Source: Treponema sp. UBA7590
GTDB taxonomy: Bacteria > Spirochaetota > Spirochaetia > Treponematales > Treponemataceae
NCBI GenBank assembly: GCA_002478955.1
Contig: DLKK01000017.1
Coordinates: forward strand, 13,550 to 25,186
Length of the DNA stretch: 11,637 nt
Direction of reading: 5' to 3'
Shown: positions 1 to 6,954 of the stretch, piece after piece
Position numbering within the stretch: position 1 is the stretch's first letter
How the letters are laid out: the number at the start of each line of letters is the position of its first letter
Position numbers and translations under genes: made by a program
Notes under the pieces: model-generated
Seen by the model: only the letters and a program-made list of their open reading frames with translations
Told to the model about the DNA's origin: nothing
Databases searched by the model: none

Positions 1-147
1 GCTTTCTTTTTCTTCCCGCTCATTCAATTTATTTCTTCAGAAAAAAAACTCGACATTTAGGCAATATAAATAATGAGAAAAATCCGCTTGCGCTCTCATT
101 CTTTCTGTAAAACTCAAGATTTATTCAACAAAAGCAGAGGTTCAAAA
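1..147. other. Upstream region of aroC; possible 3' tail of a preceding gene
   Basis: One + frame is open from the left edge to a TAG at 58-60. It reads as a hydrophobic stretch followed by a short charged tail, which could be the end of a membrane protein, but the other two + frames are also open here, so this is only a possibility. A TATAAA at 65-70 could serve as a -10 element for aroC, but no matching -35 box is seen at the usual spacing. A ribosome binding site (AGAGG, 136-140) precedes the aroC start. No terminator is seen. Confidence 0.3.
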
Positions 148-1242
148 ATGGCTGGAAATAGTTATGGTTCAATTTTTAAGGTTACAACTTTTGGCGAAAG
201 TCATGGAGAAGCACTTGGCGTTATTGTAGACGGTTGCCCGGCAGGTCTTCCTGTTGACACCGCAAAAATCCAGCAGGCACTGGACAAAAGACGGCCGGGA
301 GCCACAATCAACGGAATAAAATCAGCTTCCGTAACATCCAGAAGCGAGCCCGACACAGCTGAAATTCTAAGCGGAATTTTTGAAGGAAAAACCGAAGGAA
401 CCCCAATCTCAATTTTAATAAGAAACACAAGCCAGCACTCAAAAGATTACGGAAACCTTGAAACCACATTCCGCCCCGGACACGCAGATTTTTCTTATGA
501 CGCAAAATACGGATTCCGCGATTACCGCGGCGGCGGACGCTCCAGCGGAAGAGAAACAGCCGCCCGTGTTGCAGCTGGAGCAATCGCCTCACAAATCCTT
601 GAAAAATCAGGAATTTCAGTGAAAGCCTACACATTAAAAGCCGCCGGAATAAAAGCTGAAAAAATCAATTTTTCAGAAATCGACCAGAATTCAATGCGCA
701 CACCGGACAACGAAGCCGCAAAAAAAATGGAACAAAAAATCGAGGAACTCCGTCAAAACCGCGACAGCGCAGGCGGAATCGTTGAATGTGTAATAAACGG
801 CTGTCCGGCAGGACTTGGCGAACCAGTCTTTGACAAACTCGACGCAGAACTCGCAAAGGCAATGCTTTCAATCGGTGCGGTAAAAGGAATTGAATTTGGC
901 GCAGGATTTGCCTCGGCAGATTTTACAGGGAGCAAAAACAACGACAAAATGCACGCAGAGAACGGAATTCCCGTTTTTGACACAAACAACGCAGGAGGAA
1001 TTCTCGGCGGTATTTCCAACGGAAACCAGATAATTTTCAGGATTGCGGTAAAACCAGTTCCAAGCATTTTTCAGGCGCAAAAAACAGTAACCAAAAACGG
1101 AGCAAACTACGAAAATGCCGAGCTTGAAATAAAAGGTCGCCATGACGTTTGCCTTTGTCCGCGGATTGTGCCGGTTGTGGAAGCAATGACAAATATCGTT
1201 TTGGCAGATATGCTTCTCAGGAACAAAACTGCAAGAATTTAA
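148..1242 (+). CDS. aroC: Chorismate synthase
   Basis: Catalyses the last step of the shikimate pathway in the cytoplasm: 1,4-trans elimination of phosphate from 5-enolpyruvylshikimate-3-phosphate to give chorismate, using reduced FMN. The 364-residue protein has the usual family length. All three family signatures are visible: GESHG at 16-20, GRSSGRET at 130-137, and the RHDxC...E block at 331-347. The two histidines known as catalytic in the family correspond to H19 and H112 (RPGHAD). The NNAGGILGG segment at 280-288 is also conserved. The ATG at 148 was chosen because MAGNSYG is the typical family start and AGAGG lies 7 nt upstream; the frame extends to an ATG at 73, but that adds 25 atypical residues with no ribosome binding site. 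The gene appears intact and stands alone: the next gene is co-directional but separated by 168 bp of structured non-coding DNA. Confidence 0.97.
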   Translation: MAGNSYGSIFKVTTFGESHGEALGVIVDGCPAGLPVDTAKIQQALDKRRPGATINGIKSASVTSRSEPDTAEILSGIFEGKTEGTPISILIRNTSQHSKDYGNLETTFRPGHADFSYDAKYGFRDYRGGGRSSGRETAARVAAGAIASQILEKSGISVKAYTLKAAGIKAEKINFSEIDQNSMRTPDNEAAKKMEQKIEELRQNRDSAGGIVECVINGCPAGLGEPVFDKLDAELAKAMLSIGAVKGIEFGAGFASADFTGSKNNDKMHAENGIPVFDTNNAGGILGGISNGNQIIFRIAVKPVPSIFQAQKTVTKNGANYENAELEIKGRHDVCLCPRIVPVVEAMTNIVLADMLLRNKTARI

Positions 1243-1266
1243 TGAAGGGCGGACAACCGCCCTACG

Positions 1267-1286
1267 TCTCAAACCTTCGGTTTTCG
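1267..1286. repeat. 20-bp direct repeat, copy 1
   Basis: Identical to the sequence at 1308-1327, with 21 bases between the copies. Each copy contains the small hairpin AAACC-TTC-GGTTT. Two copies with this short spacing, without further units, do not make a CRISPR array. Confidence 0.85.
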
Positions 1287-1307
1287 CAAGTTTCGCAGGG
1301 CTCAACA

Positions 1308-1327
1308 TCTCAAACCTTCGGTTTTCG
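1308..1327. repeat. 20-bp direct repeat, copy 2
   Basis: Perfect copy of 1267-1286, offset by 41 bp. It lies in the same non-coding gap between aroC and the carboxypeptidase gene. Confidence 0.85.
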
Positions 1328-1410
1328 ACTACCCACCGTGCGGGGAACACCCCTGTGAGTTTGCTTTGCAAACTCAGTAGTTTACGTACAACGCCACAAA
1401 AGGTCAAAAT

Positions 1411-2841
1411 ATGAATAAAAAAACAAAAAAAATAATCAGAATTTCTTTAGTTTCAGCAATTGGCGCAGTTTTTCTTTCGTTTTTTGTAACAGTCTGCGTG
1501 CGCGCAGTTACTTTGCGAAAAGCGCCAGCTCTGAACGAGCTTGAACCGGCGCAAAAAACTTTCCTCAATCTTGCACTGGACGCCGCATACCCGGAACGGA
1601 CAAAAATTCTTCATCCGCTTCCGTATCCAGCAGAAAAAGCAGAATTGAATATCTGGGCAAAATCCGCAATTGCAGTCAACGTGGAAAACGGCTGCGTTAT
1701 TTACGAAAAAAATGCCGATGAAATAATTCCGCCAGCCAGCATGACAAAACTCTTCGTAATGTACGTTATAATGGAAGAAATTGAAAAAGGAAACGCTTCC
1801 CTTTCAGATATTGTGCCTCTTCCGCCACAAACTTGGGCCGCAAACCAGCCACCTCACTCTTCGCTTATGTTCCTTGGCAAAAACCAGAAAGTCACACTGG
1901 AAGAAGTTATAACCGGACTCGACGTTTGTTCAGGAAACGATGCGGCGAACGCAATTGCACTTTATCTTTTTGGAGATGTTGATTCTTTCGTGCAAAAAAT
2001 AAATCAGCTTGCAGAGGAATTCAACCTTGAAAAAACGCATTTTTTTGACGCAAGCGGCTACAGCGAGAAAAATACAACCACGGCGCGCGAAATGGCTTCC
2101 TTTGCACGAAAATACATCGAGCGTTTTCCGGAAACTTTGTACAAATTTCATTCAATTCCGGGCTTCAAATATCCAAAAGAAGAAAATCTTGCACCGGAAG
2201 ACAAAAAGCTTTCAACGCGGTACCAGGATTTTTCGCAGGGAATTCCCCAGAATATTTTCATGCCGATTTACCAGAAAAACACAAATCCTTTGCTTGGAAT
2301 TCTGAAAGGATGCGATGGCCTAAAAACCGGATTTATTGAAGAAAGCGGCTACAATCTTGCGCTTACGGTAAAACGTGAAAATATGAGGATTCTTTCTGTA
2401 ACAATGGGCGGTCCGGGAAAAAACCAGAACGAAGGGCAAACCGGCCGCGTGCACGACGGAACAGAAATCATGGAATGGGCGTATAAAACGTTCAAAAATT
2501 ACGAAAATCCGCTTGTTCTGCGCGCATACAACATTCCTGTAATCTGCGCAAATGTCCAAAGAATGAATATTGTGCCGGCGTGGTCGCCAAAAGCGTTGTG
2601 CATTCCAATTTCCGTGGCGGAAAACCCGGAAAAAGCGCCAGAAGAAGTGAAAATAAATCTTGTTTTGCCGGATTTTATAAAAGGCCAGATTGAAGCCGGA
2701 AACGAATACGGAAAAATTGAATATTTCCTGAACGGACATTTGCTTGATTCAATTCCTCTGGTTGCAGACCGCCCGGCAGAACGCGCGAACTGGTGGATTT
2801 GCGCCGCAGATGAAGTCGCAAAAATCGCGCTGAAAATATAA
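1411..2841 (+). CDS. dacA: Serine-type D-alanyl-D-alanine carboxypeptidase (DacA/PBP5 family, S11)
   Basis: Low-molecular-weight penicillin-binding protein predicted to remove the terminal D-Ala from peptidoglycan stem pentapeptides in the periplasm, limiting cross-linking. In the 476-residue protein the three active-site motifs of the S11 family are intact: S110-M-T-K113 (nucleophile and general base), S174-G-N176, and K305-T-G307. A basic N-terminus followed by a hydrophobic segment (about 9-33) is a signal peptide or membrane anchor. The C-terminal part (about 367-455) matches in position the beta-rich PBP5 C-terminal domain, and the last ~18 residues (WWICAADEVAKIALKI) could form an amphipathic membrane-binding helix as in PBP5; this is inferred. 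It is longer than the ~400 residues of E. coli DacA, partly from an N-terminal linker at 34-80. An AAAAGG ribosome binding site lies 7 nt before the ATG. It converges on the next gene with only 22 bp between the stops. Confidence 0.92.
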   Translation: MNKKTKKIIRISLVSAIGAVFLSFFVTVCVRAVTLRKAPALNELEPAQKTFLNLALDAAYPERTKILHPLPYPAEKAELNIWAKSAIAVNVENGCVIYEKNADEIIPPASMTKLFVMYVIMEEIEKGNASLSDIVPLPPQTWAANQPPHSSLMFLGKNQKVTLEEVITGLDVCSGNDAANAIALYLFGDVDSFVQKINQLAEEFNLEKTHFFDASGYSEKNTTTAREMASFARKYIERFPETLYKFHSIPGFKYPKEENLAPEDKKLSTRYQDFSQGIPQNIFMPIYQKNTNPLLGILKGCDGLKTGFIEESGYNLALTVKRENMRILSVTMGGPGKNQNEGQTGRVHDGTEIMEWAYKTFKNYENPLVLRAYNIPVICANVQRMNIVPAWSPKALCIPISVAENPEKAPEEVKINLVLPDFIKGQIEAGNEYGKIEYFLNGHLLDSIPLVADRPAERANWWICAADEVAKIALKI

Positions 2842-2863
2842 TTTTCTTTCTAGAAAAACAAAT

Positions 2864-5092
2864 TTATTCTTCAAGAATATATCGGAGCGGAACTATTTCA
2901 TAGCCAGCGTCGAGAATTGCGCCAATCAGCAAGTCAAGGTTGTCGTAAAGGTAGCTTTCCCTTGTTCCGCGCGAAATTCCTACCGTAACCGGAATAACTT
3001 TTTCACCTTCATCCAGATTTTTTATGTAAGATTCAATCAGTTCGCCTGGGCAAAGATATTTTCCTTTTCCATTTACTGCCTGTTCAAGCGTTACAGAATC
3101 GCAGACTGGATTTTTTATGTCAATATAATCGTAACCAGCTTTTTTTCCGTCCTGAATGATTTTTTCAGAAGTAGCGTAATGCGGCGCGTGCCACATAAGC
3201 GAAAGTTCCTTGCCAGTAACTGCGTTGAATTCATCTTCATTTCGTGCCAAACCGCGGCGGATATAATCTTCGTTCACCAGAAATCCTGGCTGAGTCAATT
3301 TTGAAGTGGAAAAAAACATTGATGCACATTCGTTCCGGCTCAAAGAAATCTGTTTTGTCTCATTCGGGTAGCGACGGATAAATTCACCGTTCAAAAAGAA
3401 TGTTCCAGTAACCAGATAACGGTTCAAAGTGTAAAGGACGCGCGGCAAACCATCCGCATTGTCGTAAGCATCGAACGCAAGCGCAACTTTTTTCCGCTCA
3501 GGAATTTTTTTAACGCTTTCCTGGTAAACCGGCCTTGTAACCGCCTTTCCAAAAAGAGTTCGTATGTAAAGCGCATTTTCAAAAAGAGGATTTGCCGTTT
3601 CACCGCAAAAAAGCCGGTAACGCTCATTCCGCAAATTGTTCGGCCGCCTGGCAATTTCCGTCTCTTTTTGCGCCCAAGTCTTATTTTTCTCATTAAAAAC
3701 AAAAAATTTCCCGTTCCCAGCGTCAGCAATTATTTCATCATCATTCCAGAAGCCGTTTACAGCCGAGCTTATGGCAAGAATTTCCGGTTTTTGCTCAAGT
3801 ATTTTCCAGCTTCGGATTGTCCTGTCGCCGCCAATAATCAAAGTCGAATCATTTTCCCACAAAAGTGAAACAACATTTTCGCCTTCAACTTTATTCACTC
3901 TTTTCCAGTTTTTTGTGTCATAAATGTAAACTGAAGAACCTGAATAAAATGCGCAGTTTTTTCCGTCCGGAGAAACAACCGGCCGACCAGAATCAGAAAT
4001 ATCCAGAAATTTTGAGAGCCTATTTTCCAGATGATAAACTGAAGATTTTATTCTTTGTCCGCCGTAAGGAAGCATCCGCATCCACACGATTGGCGAGCCG
4101 TTCAAATCCCAGAGAATTTCGCTTTCCAGCAACGATGCGCTCAAATCAACATAAGGTCCAGAATAAATTATGTCCAGATAATCGCAAGTGTTCCGGTTTA
4201 TCTTAAAATATGTAAAAATTTTTCCGTTTTGAATCAGAACCATCGAAGAAACATCGCTGTTCACACTAAAACTGTCTTTTGAAGCCATAAACTGAGACGG
4301 AAGCCTCCCGACCATCTGGCCTTTTCCGATAATTCCAGAATAAAGCCCAAGCGTATAAAGTTCCTTTGAGCTGATTTTGTAGACCAAATCGGAATCAATG
4401 TAGACAAGAAATTTTCCGCCTGTCCAGTTTACAGAATTTATTGTTCCGGGACCGATTTTTCGGAATTTTTCATCAACTTCAACGCCACGCGCAACAGCAG
4501 AAGGATTGCAGAAATAAACATTTCCATTTTTTGCGTAAACCAGAACAGAACTGTCCGCCGACCATTTTACAGAAACATTCTCGTAATTGAACGAAGAATT
4601 TTCATCCAAACAGATTTCTCTTGAAGAATTTATATTTTTCAGAAAGAGTTTTCCGGTCGCATATCCGTTTTTTTCGGCATAGCAAATCCATTCGCCATTC
4701 GGGCTTACGCTTACTTTTGAAAGCCGCATTGAATTCATAGGAATTTTCGCGGAATATTTTTTCCATTCAACAGATTTTGCCGCCAAATCAATCCACGCAG
4801 TTCCGTAACGGTTTCTGACCTGAAGAATTTTTCCGCCGCCCAAAAGTTCCATCTGCTCCGGAAAACACGAAATCAGCGCCGGTTCGCCGCTCACGGCTCC
4901 GTCTTCAATTTTTGCCTTGAACAAGGAACGATACGAAAAAGCGCCTGGAATTTCCTGCCGGATTGTGTACAAAATCTCGTCATTTTTATTTATGTCAGCA
5001 TCGCCAAATTTTATTCCGGCAAAGCAATAAAAGCCGGCAAAAAACAAGCCAAGCTGAAAAATCATTCTTTTTGAAATTTTTATTTTTTCCAT
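2864..5092 (-). CDS. Exported beta-propeller protein with degenerate C-terminal NodB (polysaccharide deacetylase-like) domain
   Basis: The 742-residue protein begins with a basic stretch and hydrophobic segment (about 8-26), a likely Sec signal peptide. Residues ~36-480 contain blade-like repeats of the TolB/WD40 kind (SPNGEWICYAEKNG, SADSSVLVYAKNGNVYF, SPDGKNCAFYSGSSVYIYD). Residues ~534-738 resemble the NodB fold: a first strand ending F540-D-A-Y-D544, then TGTFFLNG at 562-569, and a final strand/helix GAILDAGYEIVPL. The metal-binding residues of the family are not kept. TFDD reads AFDA; the HxxxH pair reads M592...T596; the RxPY motif reads HAPHY (635-639); and the late His motif reads VTVGIS (702-707). 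It is therefore probably not an active deacetylase and may bind glycan. The start at 5092 was chosen because AGGA lies 5 nt before it; an in-frame ATG 12 bases upstream has no ribosome binding site. It lies 38 bp downstream of the M23 peptidase gene, probably in one operon. Confidence 0.8.
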   Translation of the reverse strand: MEKIKISKRMIFQLGLFFAGFYCFAGIKFGDADINKNDEILYTIRQEIPGAFSYRSLFKAKIEDGAVSGEPALISCFPEQMELLGGGKILQVRNRYGTAWIDLAAKSVEWKKYSAKIPMNSMRLSKVSVSPNGEWICYAEKNGYATGKLFLKNINSSREICLDENSSFNYENVSVKWSADSSVLVYAKNGNVYFCNPSAVARGVEVDEKFRKIGPGTINSVNWTGGKFLVYIDSDLVYKISSKELYTLGLYSGIIGKGQMVGRLPSQFMASKDSFSVNSDVSSMVLIQNGKIFTYFKINRNTCDYLDIIYSGPYVDLSASLLESEILWDLNGSPIVWMRMLPYGGQRIKSSVYHLENRLSKFLDISDSGRPVVSPDGKNCAFYSGSSVYIYDTKNWKRVNKVEGENVVSLLWENDSTLIIGGDRTIRSWKILEQKPEILAISSAVNGFWNDDEIIADAGNGKFFVFNEKNKTWAQKETEIARRPNNLRNERYRLFCGETANPLFENALYIRTLFGKAVTRPVYQESVKKIPERKKVALAFDAYDNADGLPRVLYTLNRYLVTGTFFLNGEFIRRYPNETKQISLSRNECASMFFSTSKLTQPGFLVNEDYIRRGLARNEDEFNAVTGKELSLMWHAPHYATSEKIIQDGKKAGYDYIDIKNPVCDSVTLEQAVNGKGKYLCPGELIESYIKNLDEGEKVIPVTVGISRGTRESYLYDNLDLLIGAILDAGYEIVPLRYILEE

Positions 5093-5130
5093 AAACGTCC
5101 TCATTCGAAAAGACTAAAAATCCTTCAGTT

Positions 5131-6375
5131 TTATTTTATCAATGAAAGCGGATCCACAAGTTTTCCATTCTTGAAAACAGTAAAATGAAGGTGCGGACCT
5201 GTTGAATATCCTGTTGAACCAACCAGCCCGATTCTTGTTCCTTGGCTTACCCACTGACCTTTTTTTGCAAGAATTTTTGACATATGGCCGTACAAAGACT
5301 GATAACCGTTTCCGTGATTTATTATGACATAATAGCCAAAAACTGGTGAAGTCCCTGAATATGTGATTGTTCCGCTTGCCGCAGCCAAAATCGGCGTTCC
5401 TGTAGGGCAAGCCATATCAACTCCTGTGTGGTTTGAGCGCGCTCCGGTAAAAGGATCTGCTCTTGGCCCGAAATGAGAAGTAAGCCTGTAGCGGGTTTTC
5501 AAAGGACTTCTGAAAAGCTCGCCCATCGCCTTTGAAAGCGCCTGCGGCTCAAGTTTTGCGCCAGGAATAAAAATCACCTGACCGACTGCAAGCTCAGAAG
5601 ATTCAAGCTCATTCACATCAAGCAAATCTTCTATTGTAACTCCATATTTCAAGGAAATTCCCTGAAGGCTGTTTCCTTTTTGAACCGTATAAAAAAGACC
5701 ATCAATTGAAGGAATTTTTAGTTTCTGCCCCGCCCGCAGCTGACGGACATTATCTATGTCATTCACCGCAATCAAAGTTGAAATATTGCTAAGTCCGAAT
5801 TTCTTTGTAATCGAACTGATGGAATCGCCCGGCAAAACTTTATAGGACTGGAAAGTAACCGGCTGGCAAAAAAGTTTCTCCATTTCTTTTTCAGAAATTT
5901 TTGCGTCAACAAGAGTTCCATCCGAAGAATATTCAGACGTTTCCTCCAACGCCAGATTATTCATAAGTTTGTTCAGCATTGTCATTTCGTATTCAAAGTT
6001 GTCTTCAAGCTTTACCGCGCCAGTTGTTGTATGGAAATAATCTGAAATCTTAAAAATAGCGCAGCATGAAACCAGAACCGACAAAAAAATCAGAACTGCA
6101 ATAACGACTTTTTTTGCGTTGACCTGAACAAAAGTGCAAAATTCACCCAGAACGCGCAAAAACGATAAAAAACCAGCGGAAGAATTATTTTCGCGGCGCC
6201 CAGTTTTTTCAGCCACAAAACCAGTTTTTACATCGCTACCGAACGCGCCACGCCCAGCTCTTTTCCCGGAATGAAAAATCTTCCTGAAATTTTCCTTAAA
6301 ATCCGTGGCAAAAGTCAAAATAAATTCAAAAGATGAAGATGACTGTTTAAATCCTATGCAATTTACTATTTCCAT
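5131..6375 (-). CDS. Membrane-anchored LysM/M23 (LytM-type) peptidoglycan endopeptidase
   Basis: Predicted zinc metallopeptidase that cleaves peptidoglycan cross-bridges in the periplasm. The order in the 414-residue protein is: a cytoplasmic-looking basic and Ser-rich segment (1-87), a transmembrane helix (about 88-110), a linker, LysM 1 (about 176-223), LysM 2 (about 227-271) and an M23 domain (about 290-410). The M23 metal ligands H316 (NHTGVD), D320 and H397, and the catalytic histidines H364 (LYGHM) and H395 (GPHLHF), are all present, so it should be active, unlike the degenerate LytM activators such as EnvC and NlpD. The LysM repeats should bind glycan chains. The start at 6375 is the first ATG and is followed by a consistent protein, but no clear ribosome binding site precedes it; the next in-frame Met is residue 131, beyond the transmembrane helix. 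It is the first gene of a probable leftward pair with the beta-propeller/NodB-fold protein, and is divergent from lepB. Confidence 0.92.
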   Translation of the reverse strand: MEIVNCIGFKQSSSSFEFILTFATDFKENFRKIFHSGKRAGRGAFGSDVKTGFVAEKTGRRENNSSAGFLSFLRVLGEFCTFVQVNAKKVVIAVLIFLSVLVSCCAIFKISDYFHTTTGAVKLEDNFEYEMTMLNKLMNNLALEETSEYSSDGTLVDAKISEKEMEKLFCQPVTFQSYKVLPGDSISSITKKFGLSNISTLIAVNDIDNVRQLRAGQKLKIPSIDGLFYTVQKGNSLQGISLKYGVTIEDLLDVNELESSELAVGQVIFIPGAKLEPQALSKAMGELFRSPLKTRYRLTSHFGPRADPFTGARSNHTGVDMACPTGTPILAAASGTITYSGTSPVFGYYVIINHGNGYQSLYGHMSKILAKKGQWVSQGTRIGLVGSTGYSTGPHLHFTVFKNGKLVDPLSLIK

Positions 6376-6385
6376 ATTTTCACTA

Positions 6386-6414
6386 TCGACATAATGAAAA
6401 CTGAAGTTTAGAAT
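6386..6414 (+). promoter_or_regulatory. Sigma-70-type promoter for the lepB-ftsI-DUF115 operon
   Basis: TCGACA (6386-6391, 5 of 6 matches to TTGACA) and TAGAAT (6409-6414, 5 of 6 to TATAAT) are separated by exactly 17 bp. Transcription would begin near 6421, leaving a leader of about 12 nt that carries the AGGGG ribosome binding site (6425-6429). It lies in the 57-bp divergent gap next to the M23 gene start, so the two directions may compete. Predicted by eye only. Confidence 0.6.
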
Positions 6415-6432
6415 TAAAAGCGGCAGGGGAAA

Positions 6433-6954
6433 ATGAAATCAACAGAATCTTTTTGCAAAGGAAAACCGTTCATATTTTTTTGCATTGCGCTTGGCGTTGC
6501 GGCCGGGATTATTTTAAAGCTTTTTGTAATTGATATTCTGCATATTTCTGGAACTTCCATGGAACCAACTTTGAAAAACGGCTCAAAAGTCGCGGTAAAT
6601 AAACTTGCGTATGGACTTGCAAAACCGTTCCGCGGCGATTTTTTTTTCCAATGGAACCGACCAAAACTGAATGATATAGTTATTTACTTACATGATAACA
6701 AAATAGTCATAAAACGTGTGATTGGGATAAGTGGCGACCAACTAGAATTTTCAGAAAATTCAGGATATACTGTAAAAATCAACCAAAAAGAAATTTCACT
6801 TACGCCGGTTCAGTTCCAGCGGATGAAAAACTTTGAAAAAATACCCGAAGATTTTGTTTTTACGCTCGGGGACAATCAAAAAGATTCTATCGATTCCAGA
6901 GACTACGGTTTTGTTTCGGTCAAGAATATCATGGGGAAAATTATCGGAAAATGA
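6433..6954 (+). CDS. lepB: Signal peptidase I
   Basis: Membrane serine protease (family S26) that removes Sec and Tat signal peptides on the outer face of the cytoplasmic membrane. The 173-residue protein has one N-terminal transmembrane helix (about 11-34), then the catalytic serine S42 in SGTSMEPT and the catalytic lysine K94 in IKRVIG. The conserved block GDNxxxSxDSRxYGFV is at 146-161. The length is like the compact single-span enzymes of Gram-positive bacteria and spirochaetes rather than the 324-residue E. coli LepB. The AGGGG ribosome binding site sits only a few bases from the ATG. Its stop overlaps the start of ftsI (ATGA at 6951-6954), a layout typical of translational coupling. Confidence 0.93.
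   Translation: MKSTESFCKGKPFIFFCIALGVAAGIILKLFVIDILHISGTSMEPTLKNGSKVAVNKLAYGLAKPFRGDFFFQWNRPKLNDIVIYLHDNKIVIKRVIGISGDQLEFSENSGYTVKINQKEISLTPVQFQRMKNFEKIPEDFVFTLGDNQKDSIDSRDYGFVSVKNIMGKIIGK

Larger units (their letters stand above)
1243..1410. repeat. Structured intergenic repeat-like region between aroC and dacA
   Basis: This non-coding stretch is unusually rich in short perfect inverted repeats. They are: a 7-bp stem with loop ACAA (1246-1263); AAACC-TTC-GGTTT occurring twice (1271-1283 and 1312-1324); GGGG-AACA-CCCC (1342-1353); and a 9-bp stem with loop TTT (1356-1376). The AAACC hairpins sit inside a 20-bp perfect direct repeat. None of the hairpins is followed by a T tract on either strand, so they do not look like ordinary intrinsic terminators. 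The composition is more GC-rich than the other gaps here. The modular look resembles interspersed REP/BOX-type elements, but whether it recurs in the genome cannot be seen from one window. The dacA ribosome binding site (AAAAGG, 1398-1403) is at its right end. Confidence 0.6.

Noticed and set aside
73..147. N-terminal 25-residue extension of chorismate synthase
   Set aside because: The family starts at MAGNSYG, which has AGAGG 7 nt upstream; the ATG at 73 has no ribosome binding site and the extra residues match nothing expected.
1267..1327. Mini CRISPR array (two 20-bp repeats with a 21-bp spacer)
   Set aside because: Only two units, repeats shorter than typical, a spacer that itself resembles the flanking sequence, and no cas genes.
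868..1407. 179-codon open frame on the - strand across aroC and the hairpin region
   Set aside because: It is mostly antisense to aroC, contains the repeat region, and has no recognisable domain.
2865..2879. Perfect palindrome TATTCTT-C-AAGAATA as a shared terminator between the convergent genes
   Set aside because: A one-base loop cannot form, it lies in the coding end of the - strand gene, and no T tract follows. A weak 6-bp stem at 2842-2857 is also too AT-rich to support.
5093..5104. Start of the beta-propeller/NodB-fold gene at the ATG four codons upstream
   Set aside because: The bases between the two ATGs (AGGACG) form the ribosome binding site for the downstream ATG; nothing comparable precedes the upstream one.
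6383..6410. Third sigma-28-like site, on the - strand, before the M23 gene (TAAA then GTCGATAG)
   Set aside because: The spacing is 16 rather than 15, it overlaps the better sigma-70 promoter, and the start would fall at the ATG, giving a leaderless message.
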